Both the position numbers and the translations under genes were made by a program. This document shows, piece after piece, positions 29,663-38,328 of a stretch of DNA of 64,000 nt (positions within the stretch are counted from its first letter, which is position 1; each line of letters starts with the position of its first letter). The DNA is taken from NCBI RefSeq assembly GCF_025917315.1, contig NZ_CP080627.1:1860001-1924000 (forward strand), read 5' to 3'. The notes beneath the pieces were generated by a model. That model was given only the letters and a program-made list of their open reading frames with translations, was not told where the DNA came from and did not search any database. This DNA is from Halomonas qaidamensis (lineage in GTDB: Bacteria > Pseudomonadota > Gammaproteobacteria > Pseudomonadales > Halomonadaceae).

Positions 29663-32407
29663 TTAATTTACCTTAGCGTGGGTTTGCTTAGATTCAAGTA
29701 AGCGCCACACCTTTTTTTCAATCTCAATGAACAGATAAATCGCCAAACTACCGATTAAGATAGCGAACCAATGCGTAAGGCTTAACCCTTCACTTCCAAA
29801 AATAAGCTGCATAAAGGGCAGATACGTAAACGCCATTTGGAGCAACATCACCATCATAATGGCAATCCATACCGGCCGACTGCCAAAAATACCGGCAAAC
29901 GACAGCGTGCTGTTGATTAAAAAGCGGCTATTGATTAAATAAGCGGCACTGCCTGTAACCAGCATATTGACCGCCCCAGCTCGCGCTAACGCTTCACTAC
30001 CCCCTTGGTTGAGTATCCAAGAGAACATGCCGAAGACGCCGATAAGTAGCAGCACAGACACAAAAATCACCCGCCACAGTAAAAACAGATCAAGCAGCGG
30101 TGCTTTCGGGTCTCTTGGCTGGCGCGCCATTAAATCTTTTTCCCCTTTCTCAAACGCCAATGCCAAGCCTAGCGTAATCGCTACCACCATATTCACCCAT
30201 AATGCCTGTAACGGCGTTACCGGTAGCACCGAGCCTGACAGCACGGCCAGCATAATCGCCAAGCCCTGAGCGCCGTTAGTAGGAAGAATAAACGTAATTG
30301 TTTTACGAATATTATCGTAAACCTTACGCCCTTCTTCGATCGCACTAACAATCGTTGCAAAGTTATCATCAGCCAATACCATTTCAGAAGCATCTTTAGC
30401 CGCTTCAGTCCCTTGCACGCCCATGGCAACACCAACATCAGCACGTTTTAAGGCCGGGCCATCGTTAACGCCATCCCCCGTCATCGAACAAACCCCGCCT
30501 CGAGCCTGCATGGCCTTAACCAAACGCAGTTTATGCTCGGGCGATGCGCGAGCGAACACATCAATATCTAAAATAATCTCCTCGAGCGCCTGATCGCTCA
30601 TTGCTTCAATTTCTCTTCCAGTTAGCGCCTTTTCCGTTTGTGAAAAGCCTAACTGCTTAGCAATAGCAAGCGCTGTCGACGCATGGTCACCAGTAATCAT
30701 AACGGGGCGAATACCGGCTTGTTGGCAACGCTTAACCGCTTCAATCACTTCTGCTCTGGGTGGATCCAGCAGGCCGATAATACCCAACAAGCGCAGCTTG
30801 CCTTCAATATGGTGATGATCAAGTGCATCAATCGCCGCCGCTGGTTTATCTGCAATGGCCAGAACGCGTAAACCACGGGAAGATAGCTCGTGAATGCGGT
30901 GCTCCCACTCATGACGGTCAATTTCGACCGAGCCTTCCTTAGTAGCGACGCTATCGCACATTTCTATCAAGCGATCAGGCGCCCCCTTCACAATGACACG
31001 CTGCCCGTCATTTTCTGTATGCAGCGTGGCCATGTACTTAAACTCTGACTCGAAAGGGATCGCATCCAGGCGCGGAAATTGCTGGCGCACCTCTAATGTT
31101 TTTACACCCGCTTTTTCACCAGCGACCACCAGCGCACCCTCTGTTGGGTCGCCATATATCTGATACTGACCTGACTGCTGGTGCAATTCGGTGTCGTTGC
31201 ACAATACGCCTGCACGCAAAAAATCACTTAAGCCTGGCGCACTGGCGAGATCGACGTGATCAGGTTCTTTTTCACCATCCGGCTGAACACGATAAAAGCG
31301 TCCCTTTGGTTCAAAGCCAATACCATCGATTTGGAACTGCTCGTCACCTAACCAAATCGCCTGAGCGGTCATTTCATTACGTGTTAAGGTACCTGTCTTA
31401 TCGGAAAAAATAGTCGAAATAGACCCCAGCGTTTCTACCGCAGGAAGCCGGCGGATAATAGCGTTGCGCTTAGCCATGCTCTGCACGCCAAGTGCAAGTC
31501 CAATCGTCACAATGGCCGGCAAGCCTTCTGGGATAGCGGCTACCGCCAGCCCAACCGCCGCCATAAACATATCTGCAGCGGGCTGGTCATGGATTAAGGT
31601 GCCTAGCAAGGCAGTGATGGCTGCCGCTGCTAAGATAAAAATCGCCAGCACCCTGCCTGCCCGATCAAGCTGCTGGATCAGCGGCGTTTTGATTTGTTCT
31701 ACGCCACGCAGGAGTTCAGAAATTTTGCCGATTTCAGTATAACGGCCTGTCTCAACCACCAAACCACGGGCATTACCTTGCACTACGATCGTGCTGGCAA
31801 ACGCCATACTACTTCGCTCAGCAAGGTCTGTATCTGCTTTCACGGGGTCAGACAACTTTTCCACAGGCACCGACTCGCCTGTTAATGCCGCCTCATCCGT
31901 ACGAAAACGCCGCGCTTCAATCAGCCGCAGATCTGCTGGCACACGGTCACCACTTTCGACCAATACAATATCCCCTGGCACTAACTCCTCTGCAGGAATG
32001 GTGGAACGCTTTCCATCACGCAAGACATTCGCCTGGGGAGATAACATATTGCGAATGCTATCAAGTGCTTGTTCAGCTTTTCCCTCCTGGATAAACCCAA
32101 TCAACGCAATGATAGCCACCACGGCAACAATCGCCGCTGCGTCGATCGTATGCCCTAACAAAAAGCTAGCAACAGCAGCAACCAACAAAATAAGAATTAA
32201 AATATTATTCAGCTGATCCAGTAAACGTCGATACCAGGGACGCCCTTGAGCCTGCTGAAGTTTATTTGGCCCATAGCGCTGCAGACGCGTCTGCGCTTCA
32301 GTGCTCGATAGCCCGTCCACTGACGTAGATTGCCACTCCAGCGCTTGATCCGCTGAAGCACTGTGCCAGTCACGCGATGGCTTAGCAGGTGATTGAGGGT
32401 TTTCCAT
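29663..32407 (-). CDS. P2-type cation-transporting ATPase
   Basis: A 914-residue P-type ATPase. Actuator motif TGES at 176-179, the PEGL of membrane segment 4 at 293-296, and the phosphorylated Asp336 in SDKTGT. The KGAPD nucleotide motif and [12 protein letters not shown] hinge follow. The overall plan resembles bacterial Ca-ATPase-like (PMR1/CtpF) pumps, but in segment 6 LWVNMVVAI lacks the aspartate of canonical Ca pumps (LWVNLVTD), and segment 5 has Gln where Glu is usual. The transported ion is therefore uncertain. AGGGAG precedes the ATG at 32407. Confidence 0.9.
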   Translation of the reverse strand: MENPQSPAKPSRDWHSASADQALEWQSTSVDGLSSTEAQTRLQRYGPNKLQQAQGRPWYRRLLDQLNNILILILLVAAVASFLLGHTIDAAAIVAVVAIIALIGFIQEGKAEQALDSIRNMLSPQANVLRDGKRSTIPAEELVPGDIVLVESGDRVPADLRLIEARRFRTDEAALTGESVPVEKLSDPVKADTDLAERSSMAFASTIVVQGNARGLVVETGRYTEIGKISELLRGVEQIKTPLIQQLDRAGRVLAIFILAAAAITALLGTLIHDQPAADMFMAAVGLAVAAIPEGLPAIVTIGLALGVQSMAKRNAIIRRLPAVETLGSISTIFSDKTGTLTRNEMTAQAIWLGDEQFQIDGIGFEPKGRFYRVQPDGEKEPDHVDLASAPGLSDFLRAGVLCNDTELHQQSGQYQIYGDPTEGALVVAGEKAGVKTLEVRQQFPRLDAIPFESEFKYMATLHTENDGQRVIVKGAPDRLIEMCDSVATKEGSVEIDRHEWEHRIHELSSRGLRVLAIADKPAAAIDALDHHHIEGKLRLLGIIGLLDPPRAEVIEAVKRCQQAGIRPVMITGDHASTALAIAKQLGFSQTEKALTGREIEAMSDQALEEIILDIDVFARASPEHKLRLVKAMQARGGVCSMTGDGVNDGPALKRADVGVAMGVQGTEAAKDASEMVLADDNFATIVSAIEEGRKVYDNIRKTITFILPTNGAQGLAIMLAVLSGSVLPVTPLQALWVNMVVAITLGLALAFEKGEKDLMARQPRDPKAPLLDLFLLWRVIFVSVLLLIGVFGMFSWILNQGGSEALARAGAVNMLVTGSAAYLINSRFLINSTLSFAGIFGSRPVWIAIMMVMLLQMAFTYLPFMQLIFGSEGLSLTHWFAILIGSLAIYLFIEIEKKVWRLLESKQTHAKVN

Positions 32408-32705
32408 CCATAAGCTCCCTTAATGAATATATCGTCAGCTTACAGCAGGTTGTTGCGCTGCAGTACTGTCATTATTTATAAAGTACCGAGGAAATGATGC
32501 AACGCAAAAAACCCGCACCCGATCCTTCCCTCATAATAAGCTAATGGGCAGTAGCTAGGGTTAAATGAAGTTTTGTTTTTAGTAAAGCGAGTGCTGTTGA
32601 CGCTATGAAGCTGGCGATATGCTGCCAATGACTGGGTATGCATAAGGTTGACATCTACCCTACGATAGCAAACGTCAACCTCACGCTTACTCTTGGAGCT
32701 AATGC

Positions 32706-33011
32706 TTGAACGTTACCCATTTAGAGCATGTTGTGATCGCCCTATGCATTCAGCTTGCCCTTCTCCCCTTTTTTACCCCCCGGGCAGCAGGCGCTATTGC
32801 TATTACTCTTTTTTTAGGACGGGAAATTGCACAACACGAATATAAACTGGGTATACAACGTGGGTGGAAATGGGGGGAAACTTTACCAGTAGGCATGTTC
32901 GAGGGCGTGTGGCGGGGCTGGACACTTGATTCCGCTCTTGACGTACTTCTACCTGCACTTGTATGTATATTGGTCGCAACGGTGCTGAATGCGCGAAACA
33001 AGTCAAAATAA
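32706..33011 (+). CDS. small membrane protein, phage-like
   Basis: A 101-residue protein with two membrane segments (about residues 8-38 and 78-95) and a middle GREIAQHEYKLGIQRGW that resembles hypothetical proteins of tailed phages. The start is TTG at 32706 with GGAG 7 bases upstream; an ATG at 32702 is out of frame. It lies just outside the left tRNA-Pro copy. Function unknown; phage origin is an impression from sequence. Confidence 0.6.
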   Translation: MNVTHLEHVVIALCIQLALLPFFTPRAAGAIAITLFLGREIAQHEYKLGIQRGWKWGETLPVGMFEGVWRGWTLDSALDVLLPALVCILVATVLNARNKSK

Positions 33012-33154
33012 AAACAGTCCGCTCCGACTGACTTTCCCTCTAGGCTATTCTCGCCAAGGCCATCAAGACCAAGCCAACATGATCGTGAATGGATCCCCCA
33101 CTGTGACTGCGCCCATTATCTAAACAAGCCAGATACAACGTTTTGGACATGCAC

Positions 33155-33193
33155 AAAAAACCGCCGCTCGGTGTTACCCGTAAGCGGCGGTTT
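33155..33193 (-). terminator. terminator downstream of tRNA-Pro(GGG), left copy
   Basis: Arms AAACCGCCGCT / AGCGGCGGTTT (33158-33168 and 33183-33193). On the minus strand a T-run follows. It begins 13 bp after the tRNA CCA end. Confidence 0.9.
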
Positions 33194-33206
33194 CATTAGA
33201 AATTCT

Positions 33207-33283
33207 TGGTCGGAGTGACAGGATTCGAACCTGCGACCTTTGCAACCCCATTGCAACGCGCTACCAAGCTGCGCCACACTCCG
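33207..33283 (-). tRNA. tRNA-Pro (GGG), left copy (island boundary)
   Basis: A 77-nt cloverleaf with C1, anticodon GGG in the loop ATGGGGT, and encoded CCA. Identical over all 77 nt to the copy at 54713-54789. Its natural terminator lies immediately downstream, while the DNA upstream of its 5' end is island sequence, so it may be poorly expressed or silent. Confidence 0.95.
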
Positions 33284-33384
33284 ATGTCTTGGATATCAGC
33301 AAATTCATGCTAAAAAACCAACAAAACAACCACTTACTAAGATCACGCCAAACATCAGCGAATACCGAATATACATCATTCTTT

Positions 33385-33507
33385 GGATTCACGTTGGATT
33401 CTCGGCTAAAAATGGCGTGGAGGTTGCAACGTTGGATTCTCGGTGGATTCACGTATGCCTCCATAAGCATCTGATTTACAACGCTATTGAGGGATGTCGG
33501 ATTCACG
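33385..33507. repeat. cluster of GGATTC motifs at the left island end
   Basis: GGATTCACG occurs at 33385, 33445 and 33499, and GGATTCTCGG at 33396 and 33435, all in the same orientation within 123 bp. Two more GGATTC motifs lie near the right end (54637 and 54648, the latter GGATTCACG). Possible arm-type recombinase sites; this is inference. Confidence 0.65.
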
Positions 33508-33508
33508 T

Positions 33509-33545
33509 AAAAAAACCCCACTTTTTGCGCTACAAATGGGGTTTT
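33509..33545 (-). terminator. terminator, left island end
   Basis: Arms AAAACCCCA / TGGGGTTTT (33512-33520 and 33537-33545) followed on the minus strand by a T-run. Confidence 0.7.
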
Positions 33546-33556
33546 GAAGTTCCATA

Positions 33557-33580
33557 GAAAAAGGCGGCTAACGCCGCCCT
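33557..33580 (-). terminator. terminator after the degenerate XRE gene
   Basis: GGCGGC / GCCGCC stem with a TAAC loop and T5 on the minus strand, 20 bp past the stop at 33599. With the neighbouring terminator it insulates the island end from transcription. Confidence 0.8.
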
Positions 33581-33598
33581 TATGTATGGATGGGCGGA

Positions 33599-33979
33599 TC
33601 AGCTATTGTTAGCTTGGGCCATGATTAACTGGAAGCCCTGATGAAGACCTTTAATTGCATGTTCTGGAATCGCAGGGTCTTCGCCATTTGTTGAGTCACG
33701 CCACACTTCCAAAACCACCCGCTCGTTTTGAGTAATGGGTTCGCCAAGACATTGCTTGATATCATGGTAGGCATCCGGCATGTATTCGCTCAACGCCATA
33801 CGCATCAGACGCGCTCTGTCGACATGAAGAGCGTCAGCCATCTTGATTACTTTATCGATTGGCAGTTTGGTTCTGCTCTTCTTGATCATGCTGATGACGT
33901 TTGGGTTTGCGTAGCCGATGCGGTTTGCGATGTCTTGGTTGGTGAGGTCAAGGTCAAGTTGTCGCTCAATGATCAGGTC
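33599..33979 (-). pseudogene. XRE-type regulator without a proper start (paralogue of the next gene)
   Basis: Homologous along its length to the regulator at 34121-34522: ITQNERVVLEVWRDST here against LTSQNERNLLEVWRHAT there. The readable frame continues upstream of the ATG at 33889 through a helix-turn-helix D-L-T-N-Q-D-I-A-N-R-I-G-Y-A-N-P-N-V-I, up to an in-frame TAG at 33986-33988. The first residues and start codon of the paralogue are absent, so it is probably a degraded duplicate. A shortened 96-residue product from 33889 would lack most of the DNA-binding domain. Confidence 0.7.
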
Positions 33980-34077
33980 TGCAGGCTACCGCTAAGCGTC
34001 TTAATCAATATTATTGAGTTCAATAAAGATGTAACAATTGGTAAGCGCAGTCCATTCTTAAGCGGAACAATGAATAC

Positions 34078-34104
34078 ACACCGAAGCTGACGTCCAGCTT
34101 CGGT
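34078..34104. repeat. stem-loop downstream of the XRE gene
   Basis: CACCGAAGCTG / CAGCTTCGGTG arms around ACGTC, just after the stop at 34121 on the minus strand. No T-run; possible weak terminator. Confidence 0.5.
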
Positions 34105-34120
34105 GCTGCTGCCTACTTCG

Positions 34121-34522
34121 TTAGGGCTTAGCAAGCTCCTCCTTGAGCCGCATAATGCTCATAAAACCCTTTCTCAACTCTTCGGTTATCTCAGGATCGC
34201 TACTGTCGGTAGCATGACGCCAAACCTCAAGTAGATTACGTTCATTCTGCGACGTAAGCGCTCCAAGACTCTGCTCAATAGCTGCCAACGTATCCGGCAC
34301 ATATTCGCTCATCACTGCTCGGAATAACCACGCCAGGTCGACATCTAATATGCTCGCCATTGGCCGAACCTTATCCAGTGGCAGCCTTGTCTTACCGCTT
34401 CTTATCATGGTGATGACGTTATGGTTGCTGTAACCAAGCGCGTTGGCTAAATCTGCATTCGCCAAACCCAGCTCTTTCTGACGCTTCACAACAAAATCCG
34501 ACACGCTGCTACCGTTCAACAT
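34121..34522 (-). CDS. XRE-type helix-turn-helix regulator
   Basis: A 133-residue cytoplasmic regulator. The N-terminal helix-turn-helix is ANADLANALGYSNHNVITMIRSGKTRLP (residues about 20-47). The C-terminal half, with YVPDTLAAIEQSLG and LLEVWRHA, is shared with the degraded copy downstream. Upstream lies a cluster of AATGTGACGTTT sites that are candidate operators, so autoregulation is likely. Role in island maintenance is inferred. Confidence 0.8.
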   Translation of the reverse strand: MLNGSSVSDFVVKRQKELGLANADLANALGYSNHNVITMIRSGKTRLPLDKVRPMASILDVDLAWLFRAVMSEYVPDTLAAIEQSLGALTSQNERNLLEVWRHATDSSDPEITEELRKGFMSIMRLKEELAKP

Positions 34523-34634
34523 CGCAATGCTCCTTCGTTAATGGACATGAGCATTATTTTCCGCTGAGGACTGGTGTGAAACGGAAAGTTAGCGGCGTAG
34601 TCAGCCCAATGTGAGCGGAAGTTTTCACAGCAAT

Positions 34635-34818
34635 AATGTGACGTTTCGCCACTTATACTAAGGCCGAAAAATGTGACGTTTGTAAGCCAAGTATAAGAGT
34701 AAATGTGACGTTTTGTTTTGACCCTCTGAAACACCCTCAAACCCCCATGATACGGGGGTTTTCTTTTGCTCAAGATACCCTCAAAACGCCAAAAACAACG
34801 TCAACGTAACGTCACATT
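34635..34818. repeat. AATGTGACGTTT direct repeats with one inverted copy
   Basis: Exact AATGTGACGTTT at 34635-34646, 34670-34681 and 34702-34713 (spacings 35 and 32 bp, about three helical turns), and an inverted AACGTCACATT at 34808-34818. A degenerate AATGTGA lies at 34609. Candidate operators of the XRE regulator or replication iterons. Confidence 0.75.
34738..34766 (+). terminator. orphan plus-strand terminator inside the repeat cluster
   Basis: AAACCCCC / CGGGGGTTT stem followed by TTCTTTT. No plus-strand gene lies upstream within the island, so it may end a small RNA. Confidence 0.55.
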
Positions 34819-34867
34819 TTTGGGCGAATTTTCAAGACTTATAGTTAAGCTCAAAAGAAGCGTTTTA

Positions 34868-34921
34868 AGACGTTTCCCGATCCGACATATACGTTGACTA
34901 GCATCGAGCTGGGAAACGTCT
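34868..34921. repeat. 11-bp perfect inverted repeat with 32-bp spacer
   Basis: AGACGTTTCCC (34868-34878) and GGGAAACGTCT (34911-34921). It shares the GACGTTT core with the direct-repeat cluster upstream and could be part of the same operator or origin. Confidence 0.6.
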
Positions 34922-35076
34922 CACAGACGAAATTTGACAGCTTCCCGACACACTCAAGCATCCAACGTGAGCAGCAGGAAAGAACAGCACCCCGATCATG
35001 CTCAAAAGCGCTCAGAGAGACGAACATCCAGACAGAAGGCTCGGCGGCCGCCCGCTCACTCCGACCAATTTCCCTT

Positions 35077-35313
35077 ACTTGTATTAATACTAATTACTTC
35101 GGAGAGGATATTTATATAGAGGGAATGAGGCATTCAATACAAGAACTCAGCCTCAACACGATCCTCGGAAATGAGGTGAAAGCCGCAGCTCCAATTTCTC
35201 AACCTATTTTCTGCTTACAAGTAATACAAGTCCTTCGGAATAGGGGTTTTATATAGATGGAGTGAGGCATTCAATACAAGAACTCTGCCTAAGCTGAAAT
35301 CCTCGGAACAGAG
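35077..35313. repeat. imperfect ~95-bp direct duplication
   Basis: Unit A (about 35077-35176) and unit B (about 35212-35313) share CTTCGGA, TTTATATAGA, GAGGCATTCAATACAAGAACT and CCTCGGAA blocks in the same order. The block around 35125-35152 and 35263-35290 is nearly identical. Function unknown. Confidence 0.65.
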
Positions 35314-35579
35314 GTTTCTCCCCTCGCAGGCTCAGGGAAAGCAGACCGGTTTTTTCAAGGCACAGCGAATCAAACCGAAGAACCTCAGATAGAAACAAAA
35401 TGCCAAGAGAGCAAAACAACAAGACCAGAACCGGAGAATCAACCGCTCATGGAGAAGCTTGAAGCCAGAGAAAAGGAATCTGATCGCGGAGACACCAGCC
35501 TATGAGAGAGCCGTGTAAGCAGCAGCCTACTCACAGAAGCCCGATTATTCACCGGTGAGAACTGTTTACGCCGTGTAAG

Positions 35580-35934
35580 TGGCAGAGCCTTGTGAGTTTT
35601 GCTCGTAGGCAGAGACCGTGTAGGAAAGACTGAGAGTGGCGAAAGCGTTAGGGAGGAGAATTTGGCGGGAATGCCGCCTCTGCCATCGCCACGCTCTTAC
35701 ACCGAACCTTGGCCGCCCACCATTGGGAAAGGCTTTGCCTACATACGCTCACCAAGCCAAGGCACTTCGGGAAAGGCTTTGCCTAGATTTTTCGAGAGAG
35801 CCACGGCGCTGCGGGTCTGCCGACCTGCCGCTACCTGATTAGCTCGGCATTGAAAACGGCTCTGCCGACATTCACCTGAAGCTGCCAAGGCGTCTCCCTA
35901 ATGACCGTGGGATCGGGAAAGGCTCTGCCTACAT
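35580..35934. repeat. GGGAAAGGCTYTGCCTAC palindromic repeat family
   Basis: Direct copies at 35725-35741, 35769-35785 and 35915-35934, a variant at 35851-35870 with compensated arms (CGGCTCTGCCG), and inverted copies near 35580 and 35608. Each contains an AGGC-YTY-GCCT hairpin. GCCAAGGC also recurs between the copies. Confidence 0.65.
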
Positions 35935-36029
35935 GAAGCAGTGGTCGCCAAGGCATCTGCCAAGATAGCGATATCACTGGAGTCGCCAAGGCACCGCAAA
36001 GCCTGCCTAACACCCAAGTGAATTAATGA

Positions 36030-36596
36030 TCAGCCAAGTTCGGCATGTGCTTGACGGATCACTTCCTTCAAGCGGCCCGATAGTTTGTAAAATTCAAGAA
36101 GCTGCTCATTAGCATGTTGGCTTGCTTGAGCTTCCCTGCCTTGGTTTTCGTCAAGATCACGGACGAATCGGTCGAATAAAAACTGAATACCTGAAAGCTC
36201 GAAGACTTGTTGCTCAGCAGAAGGAAGGTAGAAATTAGTCAGAGCTGACAGTCGGCTTGCTGCTGGAAGGTGGTTATGAATTTCCAGCTCTTCCTTTGCA
36301 TATCGGCGCACCTCAATAGCGTCTGTGTTTTTGAGCATATCTCGCACCAAAACCATTTGATCAGTTCGGACGGTTGTGACTTCAGCAAGTGCAGAAAAGG
36401 CTTCCTCCAGCTTGCTGCGAGTAAGCGCTTGGTTGTTTGCTTTTATCGTTCCGCGAAAAGCAACTTTCCCACCAAGGTATGCACCTAGCGCGGCTCCACC
36501 CAGAGTAAAGATCCCGGCCAAAAAATCACCCGCATCAACACCAATATCATTTAACCTTGATTGGCATTGGTGCAGAAGGATGAGCAATGTTTCCAT
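36030..36596 (-). CDS. membrane-anchored helical protein of unknown function
   Basis: A 188-residue protein with one hydrophobic segment (about residues 25-45, FLAGIFTLGGAALGAYLGGKVAF) and a long helical cytoplasmic part with charged coiled-coil-like stretches. No family recognised. It is one of several small membrane-plus-helix proteins in the island. Expressed from the same strand as the gene upstream, about 60 bp apart. Confidence 0.65.
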   Translation of the reverse strand: METLLILLHQCQSRLNDIGVDAGDFLAGIFTLGGAALGAYLGGKVAFRGTIKANNQALTRSKLEEAFSALAEVTTVRTDQMVLVRDMLKNTDAIEVRRYAKEELEIHNHLPAASRLSALTNFYLPSAEQQVFELSGIQFLFDRFVRDLDENQGREAQASQHANEQLLEFYKLSGRLKEVIRQAHAELG

Positions 36597-36655
36597 ATCG
36601 CCTCTCGCTTATTTCTGGTTACGTCCATTCACTATGAACATTTGCCCATCTTAAC

Positions 36656-36925
36656 CTACTGACTCAGGTCGATCTCAGCCCCAAGGTGCTGAAAATACAT
36701 GTCCGCCTGGAACACAAACTCAGCCTGATAACCTCGGAACTGAGCCTCGGTCATCATGTCACTTAGACTCTCAGGAAATTCGCCTCTCCAGATGGCAATC
36801 GCCTCGGCCATAGTGACGCTGCGGCTAACCTTTAACCTCGCACCCTTCGCCTTAACGAACAACCTTGGCCCTCTCTCAGGGTGCTTGGTCATGTAGACGG
36901 TAATTTCGGCGAGGTCATTTGTCAT
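36656..36925 (-). CDS. small protein of unknown function
   Basis: An 89-residue soluble protein with a strand-rich start and a helical end. No family recognised. GGAGAG lies 6 bases before the ATG at 36925, which supports a real gene. It may share a transcript with the membrane protein downstream. Confidence 0.65.
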   Translation of the reverse strand: MTNDLAEITVYMTKHPERGPRLFVKAKGARLKVSRSVTMAEAIAIWRGEFPESLSDMMTEAQFRGYQAEFVFQADMYFQHLGAEIDLSQ

Positions 36926-37549
36926 CGTCGCTCTCCAGGATCTTACTTAGGCAATCGACAGCTAGACCATCCAGCGGTGCTTTCTTCACCTTGAACGATC
37001 ACAACACATTTGTTCCTCTGGCCTTTTCCACTTCAAGACCCACCAAATTCACTCACCAAGACGTTTTCTCACGCAGATAGCTAGGTGGTCTTAGTTTTCT
37101 GCTATCGCGCCTTTAAACGCACTACAGAGCGGTTGGCGTGAGATCGAAAGCTTCACAATAAACACCGGCTATGGCTCTAGGCCCTGCCCTCGCATCCATG
37201 TGATGTGTATTCCGTCCTACCGGAACCGCCCATTCCGTTTGAACATGATCTCGTATCCCGTTATACCGTGACCGATTTCAAGTCGTCTCTGGAACCATCG
37301 GTCACGTTCATGAGAATACCCATGCGGAAGGCTTATAGCTTGTAGTGGCAAGGCGTCATCACAAAAGGGGCGAATAAGTTTACCGCCACCACAACGCCTA
37401 ACTGGATACCCGCTATGTCAATGCAGGTGCAGCCGATGACTTTACTGCCCATTTCGGGCAAATACGGAGTGGAAAAAATGCAACCAATCAAAGCAACAAA
37501 ACCCTCACGAAGCCCGCACCACTGCTGGCTTTCGACCATCTACGCATCA

Positions 37550-37580
37550 GTTAGTGTAGTAGCTGTTTAATTACACTAAC
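37550..37580. repeat. 9-bp inverted repeat before the 67-bp tandem array
   Basis: GTTAGTGTA (37550-37558) and TACACTAAC (37572-37580), 13-bp spacer. It sits 12 bp before the first 67-bp unit and may be an operator or origin element. Confidence 0.55.
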
Positions 37581-37592
37581 TAACAGGTAATA

Positions 37593-37793
37593 AACGTGAT
37601 TGAAAAAGAGACTAAACAACCGAGGTCAGTGACTCACTCTCTACTGTAAAAACCTTGAAAACGTGATTGAAAAAGAGACTGAACAACCGAGGTCAGTTAC
37701 TCACTCTCTACTGTAAAAACCTTGAAAACGTGATTGAAAAAGAGACTGAACAACCGAGGTCAGTGACTCACTCTCTACTGTGAAAGCATTGAA
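37593..37793. repeat. three tandem 67-bp repeats
   Basis: Units begin AACGTGATTGAAAAAGAGAC at 37593, 37660 and 37727, with only a few differences (ACTAAAC/ACTGAAC, GTGACTC/GTTACTC). Each holds an AGTGACTCACT palindrome. The period is not a multiple of three, so it is not coding. Confidence 0.9.
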
Positions 37794-37813
37794 GATGAGG
37801 GGAGTGAGGGAAT

Positions 37814-37961
37814 GAGCGCGCGGCGCGGCGCTCGTCAGATAGAGCTGATCACCCTTTCATGTCCGATCCAGCCTCTCCAGCACCAACGTATTGATACTGA
37901 CCTTCACCCTCTTCGTATCTCACGTAGCTAGCTACGCTTTAGCCTTTCAGCATGAAAGGTG
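37814..37961. other. cluster of hairpins, possible structured RNA or DNA
   Basis: GAGCGC / GCGCTC (37814-37833), CACCCTTTCATG / CATGAAAGGTG (37850-37861 and 37951-37961), and the 14-bp palindrome CGTAGCTAGCTACG (37923-37936) inside the larger stem. Nature unknown. Confidence 0.45.
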
Positions 37962-38328
37962 CAGAGCAATCCCGTCTCCGAAGTAGCAAAGACTATTTTC
38001 TTAACGATAACGGTCTTGCTCAGCGTTGACCCCACTCTCTGCTTCGGTGAGCAGCTACGGGATTAGGTTTTCCGTTTGCTTGAAGGAGTGTTTGCTGAAA
38101 TCACTAGGATTAGTTTGCCTAGCGTTCTCCTACGACTTTCCAGTTAATAAGCTCGGCACTTTCAGACAACAGCTCGAATCAAGTTACTGCTGGCCTAGAA
38201 TTTTCACGTCACTAGTCACACTCACCCTTTCACTGATGAGTCACTCGCCGCTGTAGACAATAAAGTAAATTTAGATTAGAAAGGTGCGTCCTAAAATAAC
38301 TTGAGCAGCCAAGTCAGGAAGCAGACCG

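Larger units (their letters stand above)
34922..36029. other. 1.1-kb repeat-rich region without a supported gene
   Basis: Several short reading frames (for example plus 34894-35256 and 35599-35838) run through imperfect repeats and show no family pattern or ribosome-binding site. The region holds a ~95-bp duplication and a palindrome family described separately. Confidence 0.5.
36926..38328. other. 1.4-kb region with repeats and hairpins, no supported gene
   Basis: No reading frame here shows a family pattern. The stretch contains an inverted repeat GTGACCGAT / ATCGGTCAC (37268-37305), a GTTAGTGTA / TACACTAAC pair (37550-37580), three 67-bp tandem repeats, and a group of hairpins near 37814-37961. 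Confidence 0.5.

Noticed and set aside
34894..35256. 120-residue plus-strand reading frame
   Set aside because: It runs through the imperfect duplication, lacks a ribosome-binding site and has no family pattern.
35599..35842. Overlapping plus-strand frames in the palindrome cluster
   Set aside because: Two frames compete over the same repeats; composition follows the repeats, not a protein.
37593..37793. CRISPR array
   Set aside because: The 67-bp units are directly adjacent without variable spacers and no cas genes are present.
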